Positions 21,599-30,299 of a stretch of DNA of 64,000 nt are shown here, in pieces. Location of the stretch: the NCBI GenBank assembly GCA_945860295.1, contig CAMAQH010000022.1, forward strand, positions 1-64,000. Direction: 5' to 3'. The position numbers and the translations under genes are program-made. This DNA comes from Prosthecobacter debontii (GTDB lineage: Bacteria; Verrucomicrobiota; Verrucomicrobiia; Verrucomicrobiales; Verrucomicrobiaceae). The notes beneath the pieces were generated by a model. It was not told the DNA's origin and ran no database searches. It worked only from the letters and a program-made list of their open reading frames with translations. Numbering within the stretch: position 1 is the first letter of the stretch; each line of letters starts with the position of its first letter.

Positions 21599-23452
21599 TC
21601 ACCGCTTCATCACCGGCAGCACGATGTGCGAGAAATGCTCCGCATCATGATGGATCGAATTGGTGGCGGTCTTCACGCGGCGGTGCTGCTGGAGGGACTC
21701 GCCAGTATTCGGATTCACATCAAAGCGTGGGAAGTTGCTACTGCTGATGTCCACGCGGATGTGGTGGCCTTTCTTGAAGACATTACTCGTCGGATACAGA
21801 CGCACGGTGAGCGGATAGATCTTCCCGGGCTCCATCATCTTTTCTTCCTTCAACGAATCACGGAAGCGCGCGCGACAGATGCCGTCGGCGATATTCAAGT
21901 CGAAGCCGCCTGGCCAGTCGGTGCTCGGCGGATAGACATCGACCAGCTTCGCAGTGAAGTCCGTGTCCATGCAGTCGGAGGAGACCCAAAGCTTAACCTC
22001 AAGTTCACCGGTGACTTCGAGATCTTCGGTCAGCGGCTCGGTTTGGAAAACAAGGATGTCATTGCGTGAGGAAAGCGGCAGCGGCTGCGTCCAGTTCCAC
22101 ACATGCGGACCACCGCGCTGATCCCACGCGCCTTGCAGCATGATACCATCACCGCTGGAGATGTTGCCACCGATGGTCGGCACGGGCAGCTTGGGATCAA
22201 AGGTGTAGCTCGATTTGCCCTGCTGCTGCTTCGTGGAAAGCGCGCCGTCGGTGCCAAAATAGAACGGCGTTGGCTTCACACCCACAGGCGGCCAGACAGT
22301 GGAGTCGTGCCACTCACCGCCATGGAAGAGCAGGCCTTTGTCGGTCTTGCGACCATCGCCTTTGCCCATCGTGAAATAGCGCACCTTTGTGGCAAAGGGC
22401 GCGGTCTTGCCGACGCTGTTAGCCTTGCCCTTGAGCGCGTGATCATACCACTCGAGACGCCACGCGAGTTCATCGGCAATGGCCGCCTTGTCGCCAAAGT
22501 CTGCCATGCCATGCGTGCTCTTTGCCTGCTGACCATGAATCCACGGCCCCATGATCAGATACACATCACTCTTCAGCACCGGCGTCAGCGCGCGAAAATT
22601 CGTGGTCGTGTTCCCCGCCCAGGAATCATACCAACCGCCGACGAGATAGACGGGCATGTCTTTGTAATCCTCTGTGTGGTCGATGATGTTGTTCTGCGCC
22701 CAGAACACATCGTTCGCGCCGTGACGCATCGCGTTGATCAGCCAGTCTTCGTATTCGGGCGCGAGCTTCAGCGGCGTGCCACCTTTGCGCAGCGGCAGAT
22801 TGGCGATGTAGCTAAGCCTGTTATCCGCCATCTCCTTGAGCACCGCCTCCGAGCCAGGGTCTTGCGCGGCATTGCTTCCCTTCCCGCCATTGAGCATGAT
22901 CCAATTCCAGAAGCGCATCTCAAAGGCACCGGCATTGCGCATCGACTGCACGCCGCCGTTCGACACCGCATCCACCGGGATCACCGTCGCGAGTCCGGGC
23001 GCATTCGCCAGCGCCATGGCATGCTGCGTGCCACCAACATAGCTAGTGCCGATCATGCCGATCTTACCATCGCTCCACGGCTGCGCGATGATCCACTTCG
23101 CGCAGTCCACACCATCCAGTCCATCGTCTGTCATCCAATGCCACACACCCTCACTGGCATAGCGACCACGCGTATCCTGCGCGACGAAGACGTAGCCATG
23201 ACTGGCAAAGTATTCCCCATGCTTTTTCGATCCGCTCTTGTTGTAAGGCGAGCGTGTCAGAATAACCGGCAGCTTCGCCACATCACCCGCTGGTCGATAC
23301 ACATCCGTCGCCAAATTCACTCCATCCCGCATCGTCACCGTGACATCGGTATCGACAACCACATCACTGGCCGGCGTCTGCGCGCTGGCGATGCCCAGCA
23401 GGATGATTGAAGTCAGGACATGAAGCAGAAGCCGTGAGAGTGATGGAAACAT
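21599..23452 (-). CDS. Secreted CocE/NonD family hydrolase (X-Pro dipeptidyl-peptidase-like)
   Basis: A 617-residue alpha/beta hydrolase of the S15/CocE group, cutting an ester or acyl-proline bond outside the cytoplasm. The start at 23452 gives a signal peptide (FPSLSRLLLHVLTSIILLG); the frame runs 27 codons further upstream without purpose. The family entry reads VTMRDGVNLATDVYRP, the nucleophile elbow is GTSYVGGTQH (Ser near residue 135), and the C-terminal jelly-roll domain contains ELEVKLWVSSDCMDTDFTAKLVDVYP. The catalytic His is probably in the MGPWIHGQQ segment or near the C-terminus. The substrate is unknown. Its 5' end lies beside a sulfatase remnant on the other strand. Confidence 0.9.
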   Translation of the reverse strand: MFPSLSRLLLHVLTSIILLGIASAQTPASDVVVDTDVTVTMRDGVNLATDVYRPAGDVAKLPVILTRSPYNKSGSKKHGEYFASHGYVFVAQDTRGRYASEGVWHWMTDDGLDGVDCAKWIIAQPWSDGKIGMIGTSYVGGTQHAMALANAPGLATVIPVDAVSNGGVQSMRNAGAFEMRFWNWIMLNGGKGSNAAQDPGSEAVLKEMADNRLSYIANLPLRKGGTPLKLAPEYEDWLINAMRHGANDVFWAQNNIIDHTEDYKDMPVYLVGGWYDSWAGNTTTNFRALTPVLKSDVYLIMGPWIHGQQAKSTHGMADFGDKAAIADELAWRLEWYDHALKGKANSVGKTAPFATKVRYFTMGKGDGRKTDKGLLFHGGEWHDSTVWPPVGVKPTPFYFGTDGALSTKQQQGKSSYTFDPKLPVPTIGGNISSGDGIMLQGAWDQRGGPHVWNWTQPLPLSSRNDILVFQTEPLTEDLEVTGELEVKLWVSSDCMDTDFTAKLVDVYPPSTDWPGGFDLNIADGICRARFRDSLKEEKMMEPGKIYPLTVRLYPTSNVFKKGHHIRVDISSSNFPRFDVNPNTGESLQQHRRVKTATNSIHHDAEHFSHIVLPVMKR

Positions 23453-23483
23453 ACGGAGAACCAACGGACGCAGCAGGCACGCC

Positions 23484-23957
23484 TTTCCTTCAGTGGCTAC
23501 GCGTGATCGCATTGATGAAACCGTGCAGCACATCCACTCCGTGCATGACGAACACTATCATTACATCCGCACTTTCACGGTGGACCTGACCTTCGCCTCA
23601 TTGAATCGCTACAAATAGAAATGCTTTCCCATGCTGCCGCTCATGCGTGACCTTCAGGCCAAAGGTCAGCTCATCGGTGCACCTTTTGAGTTCGTGCAGC
23701 GCAACGGCCCTTGCGAAGAACTCTATGGCACCCAGACCGATCCCCACGAGATCAGTGATCTAATCTCGTCTGTGAAGCGCGAGCATCGCCAGGCCGTTCA
23801 GCGCCTGCGTGCCGCGCTCGTCACCTGGATCGTCGAAACCGCTGATCGCGGCGCCATCCCCGAAGCCCTCGGCATCATCGCCCCCTTTGAAAAGGAGATG
23901 CACGATTGGTTCGGCTCCCCGTCTTGGTTTCAGGCTGTGCCGCCGTCGGGAAGATAG
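23484..23957 (+). pseudogene. Remnant of a sulfatase gene (C-terminal end, in-frame TAG)
   Basis: One frame on the plus strand reads RDRIDETVQHIHSVHDEHYH and YIRTFTVDLTFASLNRYK. It meets a TAG at 23616-23618, then continues in the same frame with KCFPMLPLMRDLQAKGQL, EELYGTQTDPHEISDL, ALVTWIVETADRGAIPE and IIAPFEKEMHDWFG to a stop at 23955-23957. This order (RDRxDE..., YIRNF-like, EELYDxxxDPHEixNL, W..ETGDrG) is the C-terminal third of arylsulfatase-type enzymes. The N-terminal catalytic part with the formylglycine site is absent, because the CocE gene occupies that DNA on the other strand. It is a decayed, 5'-truncated gene. A short protein could be made from the ATG at 23631 but would be inactive. 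Confidence 0.75.
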
Positions 23958-23999
23958 GTCACGCTGCGCTCGTTCTTTATCACCCTGCCACAACTCATT

Positions 24000-25202
24000 A
24001 TGTCTACACTCCTGCTCGTCCGTCTCTGGCTCATGGTCTTTCTGCATTACTTCATCTGGGGGGCGTGGTATTCAGCGATGAGTACTTACCTCTCGAAGCT
24101 CGGCTTTGAGGGCAGTCAGATCGGACTCGCCTATGGCACCACGGCGGTGGGCGCACTCGTGTCACCCTTCATCGTCGGCATTGTGGCGGACCGCTTCTTT
24201 GCGACACAGCGCATCCTGGGCGCGCTGCATCTGGTCGGTGCAGCTTTGCTGTTCTGGGTGTCCACGTTGAAGGATTTTGGCAGCTTCTATCCGGTGCTGA
24301 TCGCTTACACCATCACCTATATGGCCGGGCATGGACTCACGAATGCGCTGACGCTTCACCACTCAAAGAATCCGGCCAAGGAGTTCCCGTTCGTGATGTG
24401 GATGGCCAGCGTCGGATGGATTGTCGCAGGGCTCACCGTCAACTGGCTCAAGTTCGCCGACAACGCAGCCATGTTTCAGCTCGCTTCAGGCGCGGCGCTG
24501 GTCATGGGGCTCTACTCATTCACACTACCGCACACGCCACCGAAAGGGGCGAACACGCCTGTTTCAGTGGGCACATTGCTCGGGTTTGATGCGATCAAAC
24601 TGTTCCGTGACCGCTCCTTTGCGACCTTCATGATCTGCTCCTTCCTCATCTGCATTCCGCTGAGCTTCTACTTCACCTGGACAAATCAATTCATGACTGA
24701 GATGAACGTCGCTGATCCCACCGCCAAGATGACGCTCGGCCAGGTGTCTGACGTCATCTTCCTGCTGATGCTTCCATTCCTACTGCCTCGACTGAAGGCG
24801 AAAGGCATCCTTATCATCGGCATGGCCGCCTGGGCCGTGCGCTTCAGTTTGTTCGCGCTCTTCCATCAGCAACCCACCGCGCTCTGGATGCTCTACACCG
24901 GCATCCTGCTACACGGCATGTGCTATGACTTTATCTTTGTCATGGGCCGCATGTATGTCGATAAGCGCGCGGGCGAAGACATCCGCGCTGCCGCGCAAGG
25001 TCTGCACGCAATCTTCACACTAGGCGCCGGCATGTTTGTCGGGTCATGGCTCTCAGGCATCGTTGCGCAAAAGTACACGCATGGTGCCGCTCATGATTGG
25101 CAGGCCATCTGGCTCGTCCCCGCCGCGATAGGTGCAGTGTTGGTCGTCGCCTTTGTACTACTTTTCAAAGACAACACGGCCAAGGAAACATCCACCCCAT
25201 GA
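24000..25202 (+). CDS. Major facilitator superfamily transporter (nucleoside permease-like)
   Basis: A 400-residue inner-membrane protein with about 12 hydrophobic segments. It opens with RLWLMVFLHYFIWGAWYSAM and continues with GTTAVGALVSPFIVGIVADR, where the loop-2 motif GIVADRF is typical of MFS. The N-terminal pattern resembles the nucleoside:H+ symporter (NupG/XapB) branch that is frequent in this phylum near sugar and sulfatase genes. The substrate is not determinable. The stop codon at 25200-25202 overlaps the ATG of the next gene by four bases (ATGA), suggesting translational coupling. It follows the sulfatase remnant by 42 bases and may once have shared an operon with it. Confidence 0.87.
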   Translation: MSTLLLVRLWLMVFLHYFIWGAWYSAMSTYLSKLGFEGSQIGLAYGTTAVGALVSPFIVGIVADRFFATQRILGALHLVGAALLFWVSTLKDFGSFYPVLIAYTITYMAGHGLTNALTLHHSKNPAKEFPFVMWMASVGWIVAGLTVNWLKFADNAAMFQLASGAALVMGLYSFTLPHTPPKGANTPVSVGTLLGFDAIKLFRDRSFATFMICSFLICIPLSFYFTWTNQFMTEMNVADPTAKMTLGQVSDVIFLLMLPFLLPRLKAKGILIIGMAAWAVRFSLFALFHQQPTALWMLYTGILLHGMCYDFIFVMGRMYVDKRAGEDIRAAAQGLHAIFTLGAGMFVGSWLSGIVAQKYTHGAAHDWQAIWLVPAAIGAVLVVAFVLLFKDNTAKETSTP

Positions 25203-25908
25203 TCATTTGCTACCTCTTCCTCGCTTTACTCAGTCTCCAAGTACAAGCCGCCGACTATCCCGGCGTCTTCTCGCGCCTCGTGGCCGAGCGTCATGCGCCG
25301 GGCATGGTCTGCCTTTTTGCCAATGGCTGCTGCGGAAACATCAATCATAGCGTCTACATCAGCGGCAAGCGCCGTAGCACCCTTGAATTGGGCACAGCTC
25401 TCGCCGATGCCACCTCTACCGTGTGGCCTAACTTAAAGCAACTTGGCATGTACAAACCGCGCATCCGCAGCGAGCAAGTCAGCCTTCAGCGCCGCCGCGT
25501 GAGTGAAGCGCAACTCGCCAAAGCCAAGGACATCGCCAGCCGCATAATGAACGAGAAAATCGGCACCGTGCCGATGGCTGAGACCGTGTGCATTCTGGAA
25601 ACAGAAGCGAAGGAAGACATTCCACTCATCGCTGAAGTACAGGTCATCTTCTTTAGCGATGATCTCGCCATCGTGTCCCTGCCCGGTGAGATTTTTGTCG
25701 AGCTGGGACTGGCTTTGAAAAGGCGTCCCCCTTCAAGCACACACTCATCGCCGAACTCGCCAATGGCAGCATTGGCTGCGTGCCGAACCGCGAGGCCTAC
25801 CCACAGGGCAACTACGAGATCGTCAGCGCCCGTGGTGCACCTGGCAGCGGCGAAAAGCTCGTCGAAGTCGCACTCAAGCTACTTGGTGAAGTAAAAGCGA
25901 AGAAGTGA
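25199..25908 (+). pseudogene. Decayed neutral/alkaline ceramidase-like secreted protein
   Basis: From the ATG at 25199 the frame encodes a signal-like start (MIICYLFLALLSLQVQA). It passes directly into what is normally the middle of neutral/alkaline ceramidase-like proteins: ADYPGVFSRL, LFANGCCGNINH, then IVSLPGEIFVELGLALK. About 200 N-terminal catalytic residues expected between them are missing. At the AAAA run 25718-25721 the frame breaks. One extra A would give LALKKASPFKHTLIAELANG, ANGSIGCVPNREAYPQGNYE and a normal end at the TGA 25906-25908. Without it the frame runs into low-complexity sequence to 25894. Two independent lesions suggest a real pseudogene, although the homopolymer break alone could be a sequencing error. 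Confidence 0.7.
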
Positions 25909-25921
25909 TCTCAGCAACAAA

Positions 25922-25962
25922 GCTGCTTTTGGATAAGCTATTATTCCTCGTGAAAAAGCAGC
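25922..25962. promoter_or_regulatory. Inverted repeat upstream of the sulfite dehydrogenase genes
   Basis: GCTGCTTTT at 25922-25930 is perfectly inverted as AAAAGCAGC at 25954-25962, with 23 bases between that include TATTAT (25939-25944). It lies 21 bases before the start codon of the molybdenum enzyme gene. It could be an operator around a promoter -10, or a terminator-like hairpin for the upstream pseudogene, although no clear T-run follows. Confidence 0.3.
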
Positions 25963-25983
25963 GCTCCGTGCGTTGTTCATTCG

Positions 25984-27321
25984 ATGAAGAAAACTGACTC
26001 TCAACACTCCCAAACGCAGATCGGCATGACTGCGTTCAATGTGACAGACGCGGGCCACAGCGTAGAGGTAATCAGCGGACATCGAGAGGAGTCACTGAAC
26101 CGCCGTGGATTTCTCAATCGGCTCAGTCTTGCTTCCCTAACCGCTGCCATCGGAGCGGAGATCGTGTTTGCTGACAAGATGCCCACCGGACTGATCCCCG
26201 CGGCGTTCGCTCAGGGCAGTGAGCCACTGAGCATTCCCGGCAAGGATGGGCTCTCAATCTTTAACAATCGCCCCATGGTGGCCGAGACGCCTGCGCATCT
26301 GCTGGATGATGAAGTCACGCCCGCGAAGCATCTTTTTGTGCGCAACAACGGCCTATCCCCTGCCCCCGAGCTACTGGACCCGAGTAAGTGGACGCTAGAG
26401 ATCGCCGGTGAAAGCTGTGCCGAGCCAGTGACTCTAACATTGAAGGAACTAAAGGAAAAGTTTGAGCATCACACACTTCAAATGGTGCTGGAATGCGCGG
26501 GCAATGGACGCAGCGAATTCAATCCACCCGCGACCGGCAATCAATGGACCACAGGTGGTGTCGGCTGTCCGAAGTGGACCGGAGTTCGCCTGCGTGATGT
26601 GCTACAATTTGCGGGCATCAAATCAGACGCAGTGTACATCGGCTACTATGGTGCGGACCTACATTTGTCTGGCGACATCAAGAAGTCGTCCATCTCACGC
26701 GGCGTGCCGATCAAGAAGGCGCTGGAGGATGAGTCTTTGCTCGTTTTCGCGATGAATAGCGAGGACATCCCGGTGGAAAATGGGGCACCTCTGCGCCTGA
26801 TTTTTGGCGGCTGGGCTGCCTCCACCTCTGGCAAGTGGGTGAATAAGATCGTCATCCGAGATCGCGAACATGACGGCGAAAAAATGACTGGCCACTCGTA
26901 TCGCATGCCGCGCTATCCAGTCGCCCCAGGCACCAAAGTACCAACCGAAGACATGGTCATCATTGAGACCATGCCGGTGAAATCACTGATCACTTTCCCA
27001 AAGTCCGGCATCGCCCATCCGGTCGGCGAAACGATGGCCGTGCGCGGACATGCCTGGACCGGAAATGGCGATGTCCGCGAGCTACATGTCTCACTCGACT
27101 TTGGCATGACTTGGCAGAAAGCCGACCTGCGCCCGGCGAGCAATCGCTACGCTTGGCAGCACTGGAGCGCCGAGCTGACGTTGCCCAAGAAAGGCTACTA
27201 TGAAATCTGGGCGCGCGCACAGGACAGCCAAGGTCGCAGCCAGCCCATGGTGCTCCCAGGTTGGAACCCTGAAGGCTATCTAAACAACACCTGTCACCGT
27301 ATCGCCATCCAAGGCGTTTGA
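25984..27321 (+). CDS. Molybdopterin sulfite dehydrogenase catalytic subunit (SorA/SoxC-like)
   Basis: A 445-residue periplasmic molybdoenzyme of the sulfite oxidase family that would oxidise sulfite to sulfate. The twin-arginine signal is NRRGFLNRLSLASL at about residues 39-52, so a ~38-residue cytoplasmic leader precedes it. The molybdenum-ligating Cys is in LECAGNGRSEF at about residue 170. Further family segments are TGVRLRDVLQFAG, the YYGADLHL stretch, LIFGGWAASTSGKWV and the C-terminal dimerisation domain with VSLDFGMTWQKADL. It lies three bases upstream of a c-type cytochrome gene, the classical SorAB layout. Such a pair could remove sulfite released by sulfur metabolism, but here the function is inferred from family only. 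Confidence 0.88.
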   Translation: MKKTDSQHSQTQIGMTAFNVTDAGHSVEVISGHREESLNRRGFLNRLSLASLTAAIGAEIVFADKMPTGLIPAAFAQGSEPLSIPGKDGLSIFNNRPMVAETPAHLLDDEVTPAKHLFVRNNGLSPAPELLDPSKWTLEIAGESCAEPVTLTLKELKEKFEHHTLQMVLECAGNGRSEFNPPATGNQWTTGGVGCPKWTGVRLRDVLQFAGIKSDAVYIGYYGADLHLSGDIKKSSISRGVPIKKALEDESLLVFAMNSEDIPVENGAPLRLIFGGWAASTSGKWVNKIVIRDREHDGEKMTGHSYRMPRYPVAPGTKVPTEDMVIIETMPVKSLITFPKSGIAHPVGETMAVRGHAWTGNGDVRELHVSLDFGMTWQKADLRPASNRYAWQHWSAELTLPKKGYYEIWARAQDSQGRSQPMVLPGWNPEGYLNNTCHRIAIQGV

Positions 27322-27324
27322 GTC

Positions 27325-27753
27325 ATGCCTACCATTCGCTTAATCTGCCTCACCGCCGTGCTCAACCTGAACGCGTTTGCGGCGGAGCAGGTCGTGCCGC
27401 TGGACCCGACCACCGGCATGAAGATCGCCCCAGACTGGGAACTTGTGCGCAATCACTGCGTCATCTGCCATTCCTCGCAGACCTTCCTGCGCCAGCGCGC
27501 CACCGAGGCTAATTGGACCTCGGTACTTGAGTGGATGCAGAAACACGGTGGCCTGTGGAAACTCGACGCAGAGGTGGAAAAGAAGATCATCAAATACCTC
27601 GCCATCAATTACGGGCCAGGTTCCGCTGATAACTACCGACGTGCCCAGATCTCTGCCACTCTCATGCCACCCAATCCCTATGCAACGGAGGCTAGGCTAA
27701 AGGCTGAAGCAAAGAAGAAGCAGGGCATCATCCAGTCACCGGCTAACAAATAA
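27325..27753 (+). CDS. Small c-type cytochrome, probable SorB-like electron acceptor
   Basis: A 142-residue exported protein with a signal peptide (MPTIRLICLTAVLNLNAFA) and one heme-attachment motif CVICH at about residues 44-48. The C-terminal ~40 residues are Lys/Ala-rich. A methionine in TLMPPNPY could be the distal heme ligand. The gene starts three bases after the molybdoenzyme stop, so the two are surely co-transcribed and probably form a sulfite dehydrogenase complex passing electrons to the respiratory chain. The overall sequence is not closely recognisable as SorB, so the assignment rests mainly on heme motif, size and position. Confidence 0.82.
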   Translation: MPTIRLICLTAVLNLNAFAAEQVVPLDPTTGMKIAPDWELVRNHCVICHSSQTFLRQRATEANWTSVLEWMQKHGGLWKLDAEVEKKIIKYLAINYGPGSADNYRRAQISATLMPPNPYATEARLKAEAKKKQGIIQSPANK

Positions 27754-27802
27754 CGAGCATTGATTCACGCGAACTTTCTTTACCTCCACACCGCTGAGGC
27801 GC

Positions 27803-28879
27803 TCATGCTTCGCGATGCAGCTTGTAGGGATACACATTGCCACTGTTCCATTGGCAGACATACAAATCGCCCTGCGTATCCACGCAGACATCGTGACAAT
27901 TATTGAAGACAGGTTTGTCCTGAAGCATGACCTTTAAACGTCCATCTTCATAGCTGGGTGGCAGCCCACCTGGATTCGATATGACCTTACCAACTTCATC
28001 CAAGATCGTCACAAAGCCACGTCCTTGCCACATGCGAAAGTCATCCGGCTTGGCTCCGAAACACACGCCGGAATAAAGATTCTTCCCGTGAATGACCGGG
28101 CGGCTTACATAAGCGCCCGGCAGATAGACTCCACGCACATGCTCACCATCGAGCGTGAACCAGTTGAACTCATTGCGGATGCGTTCTGTGACAACGAGAA
28201 GAGGTGAGCCACTTCGGGTGTCGAGCGCGATACCGTGAGCCTGCATGAAGCGGCCTGGATTCAGCGGCTGCGTGCTCTTGCCACCAAACTTGGAGATGAA
28301 TTTTCCGTCCTTGTCGAAGCGCAGGATAAACTGCGAGCCATAACCATCGGCGACATAGATGTCACCATTCGGAACTACAGCCGTTTCAGTTGGATTGAAA
28401 CTTTCTGTCTCTTTGTAGGCACCGCACTTCGACGGATGCGTCAGTTCCAGCACTAGCTCACCTTCTAGCGTCGCCTTCACCACGCGACCCGCACCCGGAT
28501 CAGTGAGATAGAGAAACTCCTTCCCATCCGCCTCCCGATGCAACGTGAGCCCATGAGCCCCACCCAGACCTAGAGTCCAGGTTCCGAGCAGCGCCCCTTT
28601 CACATCATAAATGAGCATATTGTTCTGCTTGTGGTTGGTGAGCAGAAAGAGCCGGCCATCACTCACCTGAACCATCTCATGACAATCCTTCACCGGCGTC
28701 TTCGCCGCATCCGCCTGACTCCACAGCTTGTCCACGCGGTAGCAGAACTCGCCATGCCCGACGGTTTTGCCATGGAACTCCGGCGCTGTTTTACTCCGCG
28801 CCCAAAGATAAGGCACAGCGAGAGTGGAAGCCGCCGCTAAAGCGAAACGGCGACGAGTTAAAGAGGATGCAGGAGTCAT
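27803..28879 (-). CDS. Secreted NHL-repeat beta-propeller protein
   Basis: About 358 residues from the ATG at 28879. The frame continues to 29179 only as an overlap with the next gene. The N-terminus TRRRFALAAASTLAVPYLWA looks like a twin-arginine signal. Repeated segments such as GAHGLTLHREADGKEFLYLTD, NGDIYVADGYGSQFILRFDK and FMQAHGIALDTRSGSPLLVV fit NHL blades, as in peptidyl-glycine lyase-like six-bladed propellers. No catalytic residues can be named. It is the last gene of the minus-strand DUF1501/heme cluster, 13 bases after the DUF1501 gene, so it likely works outside the cytoplasm with that set. Confidence 0.82.
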   Translation of the reverse strand: MTPASSLTRRRFALAAASTLAVPYLWARSKTAPEFHGKTVGHGEFCYRVDKLWSQADAAKTPVKDCHEMVQVSDGRLFLLTNHKQNNMLIYDVKGALLGTWTLGLGGAHGLTLHREADGKEFLYLTDPGAGRVVKATLEGELVLELTHPSKCGAYKETESFNPTETAVVPNGDIYVADGYGSQFILRFDKDGKFISKFGGKSTQPLNPGRFMQAHGIALDTRSGSPLLVVTERIRNEFNWFTLDGEHVRGVYLPGAYVSRPVIHGKNLYSGVCFGAKPDDFRMWQGRGFVTILDEVGKVISNPGGLPPSYEDGRLKVMLQDKPVFNNCHDVCVDTQGDLYVCQWNSGNVYPYKLHREA

Positions 28880-28892
28880 AGTGTGAGTGGGA

Positions 28893-30299
28893 TTAAACCA
28901 GGATGTCTTTGATGAGCTTCGCGCCTTCCACGCCACTGAGCTTCGCATCCAAGCCCTGAAACTTGAAGCTGAAGGCATCATGCTTGATGCCGAGTTGGTG
29001 GAGCATCGTGGCATGGAGGTCATGCACGGTGGTGACCTTTTCCACGGCGGCGTAACCCAGATCATCAGTCGTGCCATGCACGATGCCGCCCTGGATTCCC
29101 GCACCTGCGAGCCACACGGACATCGCTTTATTATGGTGATCGCGCCCGCTGCCACCTTGCGACATTGGCGTGCGGCCAAACTCGCCCGCCCAGACGATGA
29201 GCGTCTCCTCCAACATGCCGCGCTGTTTGAGATCAGTGATCAACGCCATGCACGCGCGATCGATTTCCTTCGCCTTCTGCTGCACGCCAAGCTTCACGCC
29301 GCCGTGGTGGTCCCAGTCCTTATGGTAGAGTTGGATGAAACGCGTACCACGCTCCGCGAGACGGCGTGCAAGAAGGCAATTCGACGCGAACGAGCCATCG
29401 CCGGGCTGACAGCCGTATAGTTCGAGTGTTTTGGCTCCTTCAGCACTCACATCCATCAAATCCGGTACGCTAGCCTGCATCTGGAAGGCCATTTCATACT
29501 GCGCGATGCGCGTGGCGATCTCGGGATCATCGACGAGGGCATCGTGCTGCTTGTTGATCGCATTGATCGCCGCCACATCGGCTCCTTGGCGATCACGTGT
29601 GACGCCATTCGGATTTGTCAGATACAAAACGGGATCTCCCTTGGCGCGGAGCTGCACGCCTTGATACTTCGACGGCAAAAAACCGCTGCTCCACTGCCGC
29701 GCTGCGATGGGCTGATTCTGTCCGCCTTGGCCGAGCGAGGTCAGCACGACGAACCCCGGCAAATCTGCCGCCTCAGTGCCGAGTCCATAAGTGATCCACG
29801 AGCCCATGCTCGGCCTGCCCGCGATCTGTGAGCCGGTGTTCATGAACATGTGCGCGGGATCGTGATTGATCGCGTCAGTGGTCATGCTGCGAATGAGGCA
29901 GATGTCGTCGATCACGCTGCCGAGCTGTGGAAAAAGCTCGCAGATTTCGATCTGGTTCTTCCCGAACTTCGCGAACTTGTGCTGCGGCCCAAAGCAGTTC
30001 AGCGGTTTGCCTTGAAGCTGCGCAAGCTGCTGCCCCTTTGTGAACGACTCCGGCATCGGCTTGCCATCCATCTCCGCCAGCTTCGGCTTGGGATCGAAGG
30101 TCTCCAGATGCGACGGACCACCGGCCATCGTGAGCCAGATCACGCGCTTTGCCTTCTGCGGCAGATGCAGGTTACCCAAGACGCCACGCATTGGTGCTGC
30201 CAATGCTGGCTTCATCAAAGAAGCGAGCGCGACGGCTCCGAGCCCCTGAGATGCCCCGCCGAGAAAAGCGCGACGATGGAGTGGTGTGAGTGTATTCAT
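28893..30299 (-). CDS. DUF1501 family protein (second copy)
   Basis: A 468-residue exported protein. The signal carries a Tat-like pattern (LHRRAFLGGASQGLGAVALA). DUF1501 proteins resemble the alkaline phosphatase/sulfatase fold and usually sit next to PSD1/PSCyt proteins in Planctomycetes and Verrucomicrobia; their reaction is not established. Shared blocks with the copy at 33747: SMTTDAINHDPAHMFMNTG, GRPSMGSW, RQWSSGFLPSK, QMQASVPDLMDVSAEG and LARRLAERGTRFIQLYH. The start ATG overlaps the stop of the heme protein by four bases. Two DUF1501 genes with only one PSD1 partner is unusual; here the heme protein may be the partner. Confidence 0.92.
   Translation of the reverse strand: MNTLTPLHRRAFLGGASQGLGAVALASLMKPALAAPMRGVLGNLHLPQKAKRVIWLTMAGGPSHLETFDPKPKLAEMDGKPMPESFTKGQQLAQLQGKPLNCFGPQHKFAKFGKNQIEICELFPQLGSVIDDICLIRSMTTDAINHDPAHMFMNTGSQIAGRPSMGSWITYGLGTEAADLPGFVVLTSLGQGGQNQPIAARQWSSGFLPSKYQGVQLRAKGDPVLYLTNPNGVTRDRQGADVAAINAINKQHDALVDDPEIATRIAQYEMAFQMQASVPDLMDVSAEGAKTLELYGCQPGDGSFASNCLLARRLAERGTRFIQLYHKDWDHHGGVKLGVQQKAKEIDRACMALITDLKQRGMLEETLIVWAGEFGRTPMSQGGSGRDHHNKAMSVWLAGAGIQGGIVHGTTDDLGYAAVEKVTTVHDLHATMLHQLGIKHDAFSFKFQGLDAKLSGVEGAKLIKDILV

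Noticed and set aside
22103-23410. Long plus-strand frame opposite the CocE hydrolase
   Set aside because: Antisense to a well-supported gene, with the Arg/His-rich composition typical of mirror frames in GC-rich DNA.
23616-23618. TAG inside the sulfatase frame as a recoded codon (pyrrolysine-like)
   Set aside because: The gene also lacks its whole catalytic N-terminus, so decay explains the stop better than recoding.
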